This document shows, one piece after another, positions 1 to 11,120 of a stretch of 64,000 nucleotides of DNA (the stretch's first letter is position 1; each line of letters starts with the position of its first letter). Below the pieces are notes generated by a model. It saw nothing but the letters and a program-made list of their open reading frames with translations. It was not told the origin of the DNA and made no database searches. Both the position numbers and the translations under genes were made by a program. The DNA is from Ficedula albicollis (Eukaryota; Chordata; Aves; Passeriformes; Muscicapidae). The DNA lies in assembly GCF_000247815.1 (NCBI RefSeq), contig NC_021684.1, forward strand, positions 11,453,162 to 11,517,161, in the 5' to 3' direction.

Positions 1-1423
1 GGAGTAGTCATTCTGCTGGTCAGTTATCATGATTCATTTCATGTCCAAGTCAAATACTTCCAAATGTCTTCTGTAGGGAGGCTACAATTTGCCACGTCAA
101 GAATCTCAGCAAGTAATATATTTTTCCATTCTTGTGTGCCTTCCAATCAAAAATCTGGAAGTACTTTGCAAGACCCAGTTAATGATCTTCAGCAGACTTA
201 CAAGTGTTCTGCTGCCATTTCACAGATGAGAAAAGAGCAGCACAGGAAGGTGAAGTGTTTTGTAGTAAGAGAGGACAATTCAGTTGAGTGAGGGACAGAA
301 CACAGAGTCTGAGGGAAATGCCTTGGCCTTAAATACAAAATTACCCTTCCCTCTCTAGTCCAGTATCCCCTGCACTATGTTGACTTTTGTGCTTACTTAA
401 CCTTGGGGAATATCATTAAGACCATGTGCTGCTTCTACAACAAATCTGAGAAGAGGATGGCAAGAAATCCAATAATAAAACATTCATCCAACACAAGCCT
501 TTGTGATTACAAGTGTCAAAGTGATTCTGTCATTTTGGGCAGTCACTTCAATACTGAAATGAGTATGTGGGTGCTTAATCAATCTATGGTGTGGTAGTAG
601 ATGTCAGAAAACAAAAGTAATAATAAGAAAAGTCCTGTATTTACAGGTTACCCTTGCAGATCCCAAATACTTTCATGAACATTAATTGAATAGGTGCAGA
701 GGTCACTTCCACATGGGACAAGTGCTGAAGCTTTAAAGCAGCACTCAGGAATCTGTGTGGCAACTTAACAGAGGACAAGACAAATACTATTTCACAGCAT
801 ATTGACCCAAAAGGATTGTCAGGCTCTGGACAGACTTTACAGAGGCCCCATGGCAAGGGTGCAGAAGTTTTCAGGTCAGCAGTGTGACATAGCAGATTCT
901 TTTGTGAACTGAAATAAAGGAAGGCAGAGTGCAGCAATTTAAGGTGATACCTGATCAGATTTGCCTGAATGACACTGCCACTGTTACTACAGGTCTCATG
1001 GGAGCTTTTCCCACTCACCCCAGAACTGCAATTTTACCCCTTGTTTTGAGGATGTCACAAATGTCACCAGGGCATCCCCTCCAGCACTGACTCAAGTGAC
1101 TTTGAAGGCAGCTGGCTGAATCCCCACCAGTATTTTCTTCAGTGTTCTCTGCTTCTTTTTCACCTCCACTCTGACCTACCCAGTTACTGATTCTGGCTAA
1201 GCCTTGGATTGCTGAGGGGCTCACATCACAAGCTGACAGCACGTCTGAAATGATCAAAACTGTTCCAACTTAAGTGCTAATTAATGCTCTGACACAAATG
1301 CCAGTTTTCTTTACTGTGGGGTTTGAAGTCATTTTCACCACATGAGACTCAGGTTATTCCTGGGTCCTATTCATTCTGAGAAGAGACACAAATTCCTTTT
1401 TTGAACAGGGCACAAAAGGAATA

Positions 1424-1471
1424 AAACAAACAAACAAACAAACAAACAAACAAACAAACAAACAAACAAAT
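1424..1471. repeat. (AAAC)n microsatellite
   Basis: About twelve uninterrupted AAAC tetranucleotide units followed by a single AAAT unit. It lies in non-coding sequence and is a simple sequence repeat with no sign of function. Confidence 0.95.
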
Positions 1472-4400
1472 AAATGAGAAGATGGCCTAGTGAGAACACT
1501 TAGGTTTAAAATCCATGCTGGGACACATCATGAAACAAGATTTCAGGTCTATTGGCTTCCAGAACTGAGAATGTAGACATGAAAGGAAAAGGTGATAGAG
1601 CTGCAGTAACCTACACATATCTGTAAACTGAGATGCATCTCAGTCAGCACATTCTGGCCACCAAGACCACTGAAAGAGTTTCTTCCTAAAGCAAGGTAAA
1701 AAATTTGTCAGAAGAGAAAATTTTAGGAGACTAGAATGGAGCAAAAGGCCTCTGGATGAGTGATGAGACAATGTCACAGCAGAACATAATGTTAAATTAA
1801 GGCATATCCCTTCCCCCTTATTTTTCACCTATGACAGGGTGACATATCTCTGCTCCATCTCAGGTAAGATGCATCTGAAACAGAAGGCATTGGGAAACAC
1901 CTCATATAGAAATGCAAGAAGATTACTCTCTAATACATCTTTTCTTTTACTCAAGCAATCCCTTACTCCCGTTCAGATCCAGAGTACTTTAGTAGATAGA
2001 ATCTATCTATCTGAAATTCTAGGATCCTCATCATTAGTTCGTGAACTAAAACCAGCACCACATTTTAAAGTCTGTTCATCATCTGTAAGTGCATCTACAG
2101 GGAATGCTGGCACTGAGTCTTATGAATCAATTGAGACCTTTTTTACCCACTTGTGCATCCATCTGTTCTTCTAACTTAAAAACACTGCACTATGTAGTCA
2201 TGGAGCCTAAAATGAGCCTTCAGGTCAGCTAATATAAATTGTTTGTCTGGCCCAAACAAAAGGAGAAATTACCACAGCATTGCATCAGACATCAATGTGA
2301 GCTGCAGTTCAAACATCATGTGGGGGAAAAAGGGACTGGAATGTTTGAACCTGCATCCTGACAGCATGTGCACTCAAGGATCTGAGAGATTAAGAGCACG
2401 TTTTTAATAAACTGGAATATCAGGAAATGAAAACAAATGTTCTCCTCCATTGAATATGATGTTTGCATGAAAGGAAGACATTAGCATGCAAAGTGGGGTG
2501 GAACACTGACCTGCTTCATAACCACCAGGCCCAGAAGGAGACCCTTCCCCTACTGGGTCTAGCTAGAGGAAGGGAGCTCTGAATCAAAGACTGGTTCATT
2601 TATGTGAATATCTGTGTGACAGATGACACCAATGAAGTGTGATATAATAAACCCATTACTGGAATCCACTGGGGGCTGGAAGAATTGTGTCTGCCTGAAT
2701 TAAGGAACTGGTTTCTATGGCAACATGTTAAGTGTGCCTTGCACAGAAGACCTGTTCATTCTCCGTTTTGTATCCTGTGGTGACCTCTTTAGGGACAGAA
2801 GTCCCCAGCAGTGCCTTTTGTCAAAGATGAGTGGACCCTCTTTGTAGCTAAAAGACATTTAATCACTCTTCTAAGCACACTCCACTCGGTGAATGCCAGA
2901 CTGTGATGGGTGCAGTTGTGTGTGCTCCAAAAGCCACCAGGTTGCTCAGAGAGAAGCCACAGTCAGCTGTGGAAGGTCTTTTCTTCTGCACTGGTACTGA
3001 AGCCTCTGCTGCCTTTCTCCATCCACAGGGACTTCCTGAGCAATAGCTGTGGCAGAGGGGACCACTGGCACCCAAGCACCAAACCAGGCAGGGAAAGGCT
3101 CTGGGTGGGATCTGTGTGGTCCTTCCCAAGGACCTGCATTTTCCACTGTCTTTTCTCAAGCTTCTCTTTTACTCTATTCATACCAAACCTTTTGATAAAC
3201 AAAGAAGTATCCCCTGTGCACACATCCCCACACCCCTCATTAAATGGCAGCATCAATAATTCAAGAGGACACCACTGAGGCTTTGGTGACTTCTTAGAGT
3301 TCTGATCTCATATGGCAGTGGGGTCACTGGAAAGAAACCTGCTCAGCACATCACAAGGTTGAATTCCCAATAGCTGAGATTCAAAGACAGGGTCTTGCAA
3401 TTCAGTGAATTATCCAACAGTCACCAGGACTGGCCTCTGAAAGTTGCATGATGCTCGGGTTATTCCAACTTCCAGCTGGGCTATTCCACCTTCCATCTGG
3501 AAAGGATTCTAGGAGGGATTAGTCACTAGTGTAGGTAAGTGCCTGATTGTTATGACTAGGGCTGTCTGTTCAGCACTTGGTTTAAATCGAGCTGCAGGGC
3601 AGGTAGAAGGCAGGGGCAGGTCGAGAGGAAGCAGTTGCCACCAGCAGTGCAAACAGGCTGACAGCACTGCCAGGCTGTGCTTCCCTGGAGGAAGAATTAA
3701 GGGCTCAAGGACTTGTCTCTGGAGGGAGCTGGAACTGACTGAGACCAGTCCAGCAATCCCATCCCTGGCAAGGGAACTTGAGGAGGGCACTGAGTGTCCT
3801 ACTCTGACCTGGTTTGTAATTTCAGAAACATTTGGAATATTACAAATCAGCCAGAAAGACACAGCAGTGGGGGATTTTTAGCATTGCTTCTGCATTTTCT
3901 GCATTTTATGAACATACAAGGCAGCAGACATCAACGTTTTTTTCTTCTCACCCATTTTAATAAAACCTTAGTGGAGTTGCAGCCATTGCTTTTTTTTTTT
4001 TTTCAGATTTCAAGTGTGAAAAAATTTGTTCCCTAAAATGCTATGAAATTTAGTAATTTATTGTTGTAATTTTCAAACTCCAGGCAAAAGAACACTTAAA
4101 TATTTGCTCTACAGTTGTTCACATATCACTGTCACGGTGAAATTATACATTTAGCTAAGTCTGCTCATGTGTAAGATTTCAGCCAAGACCTAGAGATATA
4201 AATGGCTCCATTTAAAAGTAAAGGATGCTCTCCCATGAGAACACAGCTTGGCTGATATGGGTTGACACTGAGGGTGATGGGTTGTTTTAACTTTCCCTGG
4301 CAATCCAGCAGTGAAACGAGTCTCCCTGCTCTCAGTCCAGTTCCCAGTCAGGCTGTTGCATCACAGAACTCCTTGTGCCACCCTTTGCCATTTCAGAGCA

Positions 4401-7084
4401 AGCACCATTGCTTGTAATGGAAAAGGACACTGCACTTTGTAGGAGCATGGAAATGTCCTCACATCCCCACATAAGGTGCTCCTGCATAGAAGGGAAGGAG
4501 TTTTGCCCATTGCCTGTATACAGACTGAAAGCTGAAGAGTTTTCTGTCAAATAATCTAGATTTTGTGTTCCAACTACATTACCTGTCTCCTTCAGGGTAC
4601 TGCTTCTCCCTACAACCCTTGCCTTTCTACATAGATGTACATCTGCAGATAACCTGAACCTACTGAATACAATTTGTTTGAGGAAGAGAAAAAGCCTGCA
4701 TGGCTCTTAGATTTGTCTGACTTCAATTATGCCATAATCATATTGGCAGCCATGCCTAAATATTAATACTAAAATGCCACACAAACTGTATTACTGGAAT
4801 AACCTCAAAGCAAATGCAGACTGAAGGCACATCAATCCTTTCTGATTTGGAGAATACAGAATGAATTTAGGATGCCACTGTGTTGGTGGTAGCTGAGTTT
4901 TCCCAGATCTAAGAAATTTTAAAAATCAAAAGCACAGTTATTTCCTTTACAAGCTATCATATTCCATACTTGTTTCTAAGCTTTGCTCTCTGGAAGGACA
5001 AAAAGCAGTGGATCTTGACTAAAAAACCATTCCATGAGTTGTCAGAATAGACCTTATAATGGCTGGGAAAAGAGTTAGATTTTCTCTGTGCTCCGAACAG
5101 TAAATCAGAAAAAAAGGATTATGTCCTAACTAAGACTACTGTACCATAAGATAGAAGTCCATCAAATAAAACAGAGGATATATGCCACTGGGTAGGAAAA
5201 ATTCAGAGACAGTTGTTTACTGTTCCTTTAAGAACAAAATCAACTCACATGAAAATCTCTTAATGAAGAGGATTTAGGAGTGATGAGAGTTTTTATAGCA
5301 GCTTCCTTCTGATGGACCCAGTGTAAGCACACAGACATTTCTGACCTCATTAACCTGATTGGGTGCAACATGATGAACACAGCTTAAGGGTGATTTGCAG
5401 TATCAAATTCTTGCTCTGCATAGGGATCTTCTTTTGTAGGAGGCCATGCATTGGCACTGCCCTCCATTTATGATTCATATTCCTTGACCTTAGGCTATGA
5501 GTTTGCAAAGGGGAACCTTTGTTGTGCCCACATCTCTTCTGACTAATACTGGCTGGAAGATCAGGTTAAGAAAACAGAATTAGATGCATCAGGAATGGAG
5601 AAGCAAAACCTATGGCAAGAAATCAAAAATCTGAGACACTGTCTCTGAAATGAAGATGATCTCTTGATTGGTGATAAAACAATGTGAGGCTGTGCCAATT
5701 TATGTACAGCAAAACCAGTCACCTAACAGTGGCTGCCTTTCAGCTCTGCATACTTACAGCATTTTCCAGACTTCCTTGCTTAGGAAGGTCAGGAGAGGAC
5801 AGGGACCAACGTTTTGAGGTGCAGCTGATTGACTTTTGAGAATGAGAATGACAAATATGTGCTCAATAGCAGATATGCAGATAAGCATGAACATCCTACT
5901 CAGCATTCAGCTCCAGGGCCAGCCCCTGATCATGAGAGAAACTCGTGATGTATTTCCACAAAGGGTTAAATTATAGAGGTGCTGCACACCTTCAACTTCC
6001 ACCCAGTTCAATGGGAAGATTTCTAGGGTGTCCCTAAGCAGACTCAATCACCAACAGATTTTCTTCTACAGCTGTGCCTATGCTACTTTTATGACAGCTG
6101 CACACTGATGTTTAGGGGAACAACTGGGAGATTTCAGAACAGTTCATTACAGCAAAAATAGAACAGAGCTTGCTACCAGATGGAGATTTCATTAGATGAG
6201 AAATAGCTTTACAGTGAAAATCATGAGAAGCTCTTTTCAAAACTTGCATCTTAATTAAAATGAAACACTTCTTTTTCATTATTCTCTCTTTATATCTTTT
6301 ACATTAATGTAATGGAAAACTGAAAATTCACACAGTATCTCTGGGAAATGAAAAAATAATAATATTTCTGTCTTTCTGCAAAAGGCAGAAGTCAAATGTC
6401 TACCTGTATAGAAGGGATTTTCTCCATAGGCTTTAGAATTGTCAACCTTGTGAAATAAAAGGAAAAAATAACACAGTGAAAAGGTGGAATGTCTCTTCCT
6501 GCAGCTCATGACTCTAGGAGTTCACTAATGCTTAGATCCATTTTTAATCTAATCTTTTACACATTCATGCAACAATAGTTGAGATGGCCAAACTCTTATC
6601 TTTTGCCTGCAATTATTAAAATTGCATGTGTGGACATCCATCTCCAGGAATTCTCAGGGAATTTTCCAGAAACAAATTTATTAATATTCCTCCCATTGCA
6701 CAAAGTACTTGGCTACAAATATCCCATTTTTATGGAAATAAAACAGTCCATAGAACTGAATTCCTACTGAAACTAATCCAGAACAGCATGAGGCCCTAGT
6801 TACTTGCTGAGCATTATAGTGAACAACTGTGCTGGGGCTACGACCAAATAGTTACATTCCCCACTCTGTATTTTTATCAAAGTGATACCTTCCCCTTTTT
6901 TAAAGAAATAAAATTCTTTTCTAAATCATATAAAATTGTCAACCTATATATACAGCCACCACCAACCTGTCTCCTAATTTAGGATCCATTTTTCCTTAGG
7001 GAACTATAAATCCAAACACATTCATTTAAAACATAGTCATTCATAACACAGAAAAAAGTTTAGGGAGTTGGTTTTATTGGGCTT

Positions 7085-7109
7085 TTTATTTATTTATTTA
7101 TTTATTTAT
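7085..7109. repeat. (TTTA)n microsatellite
   Basis: About six TTTA units in an AT-rich stretch. It has the form of a short tetranucleotide repeat, or of the A-rich tail of an old retroposon inserted in minus orientation. Confidence 0.85.
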
Positions 7110-8241
7110 AGTTAAATTATGCTTTTTATGGAAAAATAATTCCTGGCATGTACAGTGAGCTCTGTTTAAAAAAATTATCACAATCTAGAATTATTAGAAT
7201 CAATACCTATATTAGACTAAGGAGGAGAAATTACTGGTACTATCATCTTTTTCTTGAAAGTAGGGCAATCTTACAATTTTCTATTTTTATTCATATGTGA
7301 AATAAAACTTCTAAACTGATTTAATTATGAAATAAAATGGCTGCCTCTGTGCAAAATATAGCTCACCTATACTACTTCTATTGGCACAATATATCTGCTG
7401 ATCAAAATCTCTTTGATTTTCACAAAGTTAAGGAAGATTAATTCCTTACTGGTGGTTGAATCCCAGAAGAACATTTAAGTTCAGCTCCCAGAAGACCTCA
7501 GTAGTGTTATGTCACCCAAATCAGATCTTTAACACTTAACAAGCTTGACTTGGGAGAAATAAGGACAAGCAAATCCAGTCTCACCAGTGAGCTTATTCCA
7601 GACAGAAATGTGTCATGAATTAATCATGCAAACAAACCCTTGTACCTCAGCTGGAATGGAATACTGTTTTTTCTTAAAAGGATGCCACAATCCCTATGGG
7701 ACTTCAAAGCTATTTATGTCTCTACTCACAAATGATGTTCAGTGTTCTAATGAGGTATGGAAAACGCCAAAGCAACTCCTCTCAAGAGAGGCAAGGCCAG
7801 AAATGAAAATATTTGCAAAACAATAAAGTCACAGGAAACCAAACCTTTTTCTAATCTGTCAAGCAAAGAAACAAGAAACAAAATAGCTTGGTGGGAGCAA
7901 GTGGCCCTTTGCTGAGAGAAGAGCCCCTGACAGCTGCTCCTTGCCTAAAGACCTCAGTGCTTTCAGAATGCCAATTGTGACATGGGGAGGATGGATAATT
8001 GACTGGAGACCCCAAAATATGAATCCATCTGTTCAAACTTGTCATACCATATAGAAAATGGGTTTCCAGTAGTGCACAGGATTTTCTTCACACTTGCCAT
8101 ATAGTACAGTGTAAGATTATTGCTATCAAGATGTATAGTGGCAGAGAGAAAAAAAGAAATATTTTGGCCATTATCTGCTGATTTTTTCAGTCAGACCCAG
8201 TAAAAACTCTTGTTCTTCACCCCATCCACCCCTCCTCTCTA

Positions 8242-8640
8242 TCTCCTGTGGGAGCCCATAGCTGTTCACAGCTGGGATCTCTCGCCCAGCCTTGTATAAT
8301 GTACAAAGCAAAGCGACACAGAGTCCCCAGGCACTGCAAAGGAGAGTCACTTTATTGTAAAAAAAAAGGCCTTTTAAAGCAGTTAGCCAGTTATCAGTCT
8401 CATTGTTTTAAGGCACAACAAGCCCAAGTGAACCCACCCCCAGGCACCACGATGTGGGCATGCAGCAGTCAGGCAGCACAGGCAGCACGTCTCTCACATC
8501 TGTCAGAACTCTCGACCCCTATTCCAACTGAGTCACTGTCCCTTAGTTCCCTTCTGCTTAGCCTAAGTAGCAGGCCTGAGCCATGATTTTACAAGGGTAG
8601 CAAGGCCCTTAATCTATAAGGTTTTACCAATATGCAACAG
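8242..8640 (-). mobile_element. Candidate endogenous-retrovirus solo LTR (partial boundaries)
   Basis: Read on the minus strand, this block has the parts of an LTR in order: a TATA-like TTTAAAAGG (complement near 8372-8380), an AATAAA polyadenylation signal about 20 bases on (complement near 8350-8355), then a GC-richer U5-like tract ending in CCCACA at about 8247. No internal retroviral coding sequence is adjacent, so it would be a solo LTR. The U3 limit is not defined, and no target-site duplication was recognised. The assignment rests on promoter/polyA architecture, not on a match to a named family. Confidence 0.45.
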
Positions 8641-9142
8641 TATAAGAAGGTCACTGGCAGGACCAGAGCAGATCTTGCAGAAACTAATTACCTTTCAGAT
8701 GCCTATTTTATGGAGTGAAGTGCCTCTAGCATTTTTGTTCTCAAGCCACTTATCTGGTGGGTATCCTCTGAAGATCCATCTGAAAGGAGATATTTTAACA
8801 GAGCATGTATATTAGAGAAACCATAGACAAGTGTGAGAACAGAGCTTACTAAAGCTAGTGACTAAATAGACTGCTTTACCCTCGATTCCTCTGGTTTATG
8901 CCAATTTAAACAGTTTCACAGGGACTTTTAACCATTATTTGAAATCTCTGAGCTTAGCAGGCTCTGCAGAACCATTCCACCCAGTTCCCTGCCTTGGTTT
9001 TAGTTTAGCTGACCATATGGGAAGGAGATGTGTGTGTCTGCACACAACCAGGTGCTCAGGACTCTGAGAAGCCACTCCACCTCTGTGTGGTCCACTGGGG
9101 ACTGGGAAAGACAGAGGGTTAATATAATGGTTTCCACTAAAA

Positions 9143-9443
9143 GATAAGACCATCCTGGATTAGGGGAACTGGACAGATATGCAGATTTGGTCTTTGTCCT
9201 GTGAATCCATCAGTAAGGGGAATGCTGGGCACCTGGACAAAACAGAATGAACCATTTGCTTATGGTTCCATTGGCCAGGGGAATGTAGACATAGGAGTGG
9301 AAATGCTTGGGCTGTTTTGTCATGGCTTCATTGGTCAGGGGAATGTGGGCACCTGCATTGCACAGCCTGGGCAATCTGCCCACAGCTCTATCAAACAAGG
9401 AGCTGTGGGCGTCTCTGATCTCCCCAAGCAAGGTGGTTTGCAG
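9143..9443. repeat. Degenerate tandem repeat, about 60-bp unit, 4-5 copies
   Basis: A GGGGAATG core recurs at about 9217, 9278 and 9338, with a decayed copy near 9397 and perhaps one near 9163, so the period is 60-61 bp. Each unit carries a CCATTGG/TCATTGG-like segment just before the core. Because the unit is a multiple of three, the array stays open for 84 codons on the plus strand and helps produce a 152-codon open frame on the minus strand. Neither frame resembles a known protein, so I treat both as by-products of the repeat. Confidence 0.75.
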
Positions 9444-9770
9444 CTCTGTAAGTAGCTGACAATATAAGAGAAGAGAATTAAAAGAAAAAAACAGAACAGA
9501 GTTAACCAAATAGAAAGCACTGTGGACAGGTGGGAGAACACCACTGCTCTTGCTGGGGTCTGTGCAAAGCCTGCAGCTGATTCTGTTAATTATTTGTCTC
9601 CCCATGCGCCACCAGCATGCAACTGATCTCTTAGGCTTGTATCTCAGGCTCTTTTGTGACTTCTGCAAGCAAGAAGGAGCAAAAGTATTTTACATGCTAC
9701 AAGTATTTAAACTGATCAGTTCACTAGGAAGAATGAAAAATAAAAGCTGAGAGAGAGAAAGAGGGAATCC
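9143..9770 (+). mobile_element. Possible LTR in plus orientation using the 60-bp repeats as U3 enhancer repeats
   Basis: Downstream of the 60-bp tandem repeats there is a TATA-like TATTTAAA at about 9704-9711, and 35 bases later an AATAAA at about 9739-9744. Enhancer-like tandem repeats, then TATA, then an early polyA signal is the usual order in a retroviral U3-R. No terminal TG...CA pair or target-site duplication was identified. An ordinary minisatellite beside a chance TATA/polyA pair is a real alternative. Confidence 0.25.
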
Positions 9771-10856
9771 CTATGGAAACAAGGATTTCATTCTGCTAAT
9801 ACTAACAGAGTGAGTCAGACGAAGACTGCGACCACTTACAAAGCAGGGCCAAAGAATCCTAAGGGCAAATCCCTCTGCCATGATGGAAAATCTCAGGCAG
9901 AGGAGAAAACAACTGTCAAATTGGAGTTAGCACATCTAAGCCTGGAAATAGTGCTAACAGTTCTCTACTTCACTGGCAAGAACTGTGGTGCAGCCCTCCA
10001 TTAACAACCTCTCCCAAAAGCAACAGAAATTATCCCACCCCAAGAGATAGAGAAGGGTAGAGTGCTGATGAGCTAAAATACAACAGTCACTGTTAAACAC
10101 CAAATTAGAACTGTGATGCTCAAAACCCAACTGTTGGTGCTCTGGAGAACTATCAAACAGTAAAAATGCTGTGATGAAAGAGCAACAATCTACAGAGAGC
10201 CAGCAAGGCACCAAGCACCTTGGGGCCTGTGAGCTCACTTCTCTGTAGCTGCTCCTAAGCAATAAACCACCAGGCTTTGTGTGCAGACAGGGCTCTCTCA
10301 GTGCTCACTCACACTAAGCTAAGTTGTGTTTCCAGCATAGTTCCAGTTACCCAGGAAAAAGTCTGATCACAGTTTCCACTTCTTCCACAGATGCCCTTAG
10401 GGCCTTTGTTTACCTGACTCCAGAAATCATGCTAAAGTCATGCTCCTAAAATGCTTCCAGATACTGAGATGGCATTAACACTGCATTTATGCCAATAAAC
10501 CTTGGATTTCTCTGAATGACACTGCTGTCACTTAGCTCAGAAACACAAGGAAGTAGACTTATCTTGTCCCTTGACATATTGGCTGAACTGCAAGAAGTGG
10601 CAGGGCTTGGTAACCCCAGGGAGTGATGCTTAAATGAAGGCATTTCACATCTGAGATGGGATGAAAGCAGGGACAGGGTCACTTGCTGTGGCTTGGCCAG
10701 CTGGTGTTAACTCAGCTGTGATGCTCTGGAATCAGCCAAGCCCCACAACGGCTTATGCAGAGTCTGACTGCTTTTTCCTGAAGATCATCTTGGGATATTT
10801 GCTGTGCATGCAGAGTCCTGTTGTCTGTTCTGGGATGTGAACTTTCTCTCTTTCAG

Positions 10857-11120
10857 GTGATTTATCGTGCCTTAAGTCCGGCTAACAAGTTGGAAGACCC
10901 TTACAGCCCTGAGGCTCAGGACCTCCTGAAGCTCACCAACCTCCGCCTGCTTTTGTTAAAAAGGCAGGAATGTCCATGCCATGGCTCAGCATTGGTAGAG
11001 AAACCCCAAAGATTTGCCCACTATGCTATTTATGACCTGATCATCCGGGGAAGCTGCTTTTGCAATGGGCACGCAGAGGAATGTGAGCTTGCCAACAGGA
11101 CGGGAGTCATGGAGAACATG
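10857..11120 (+). CDS. Netrin-4-like exon: end of laminin N-terminal domain and start of LE1
   Basis: 264 nt, 88 codons, phase 0 at both ends. A TTTCAG acceptor precedes GTGATTTAT and a GTGAGT donor follows ATG. It encodes VIYRALSP...HYAIYDLIIRGSCFCNGHA, matching the position where the netrin laminin N-terminal domain passes into the first LE repeat. The next exon is about 11 kb away. Confidence 0.93.

Larger units (their letters stand above)
1..10856. other. Non-coding region 5' of the first visible netrin-4-like exon (probably intron)
   Basis: No exon with recognisable protein similarity and flanking splice sites was found here on either strand. The first netrin-like exon at 10857 begins in mid-domain, so this stretch is most simply a large intron of that gene, whose exons for the signal peptide and laminin N-terminal domain would lie further left. 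It contains two short microsatellites, an LTR-like block (about 8.2-8.6 kb) and a degenerate tandem repeat (about 9.1-9.4 kb), listed separately. The rest is AT-rich unique-looking sequence. Confidence 0.55.

Noticed and set aside
9210..9668. 152-codon minus-strand open frame
   Set aside because: It is kept open by the 60-bp tandem repeat (a multiple of three). No recognisable domain or splice context, so not called as a gene.
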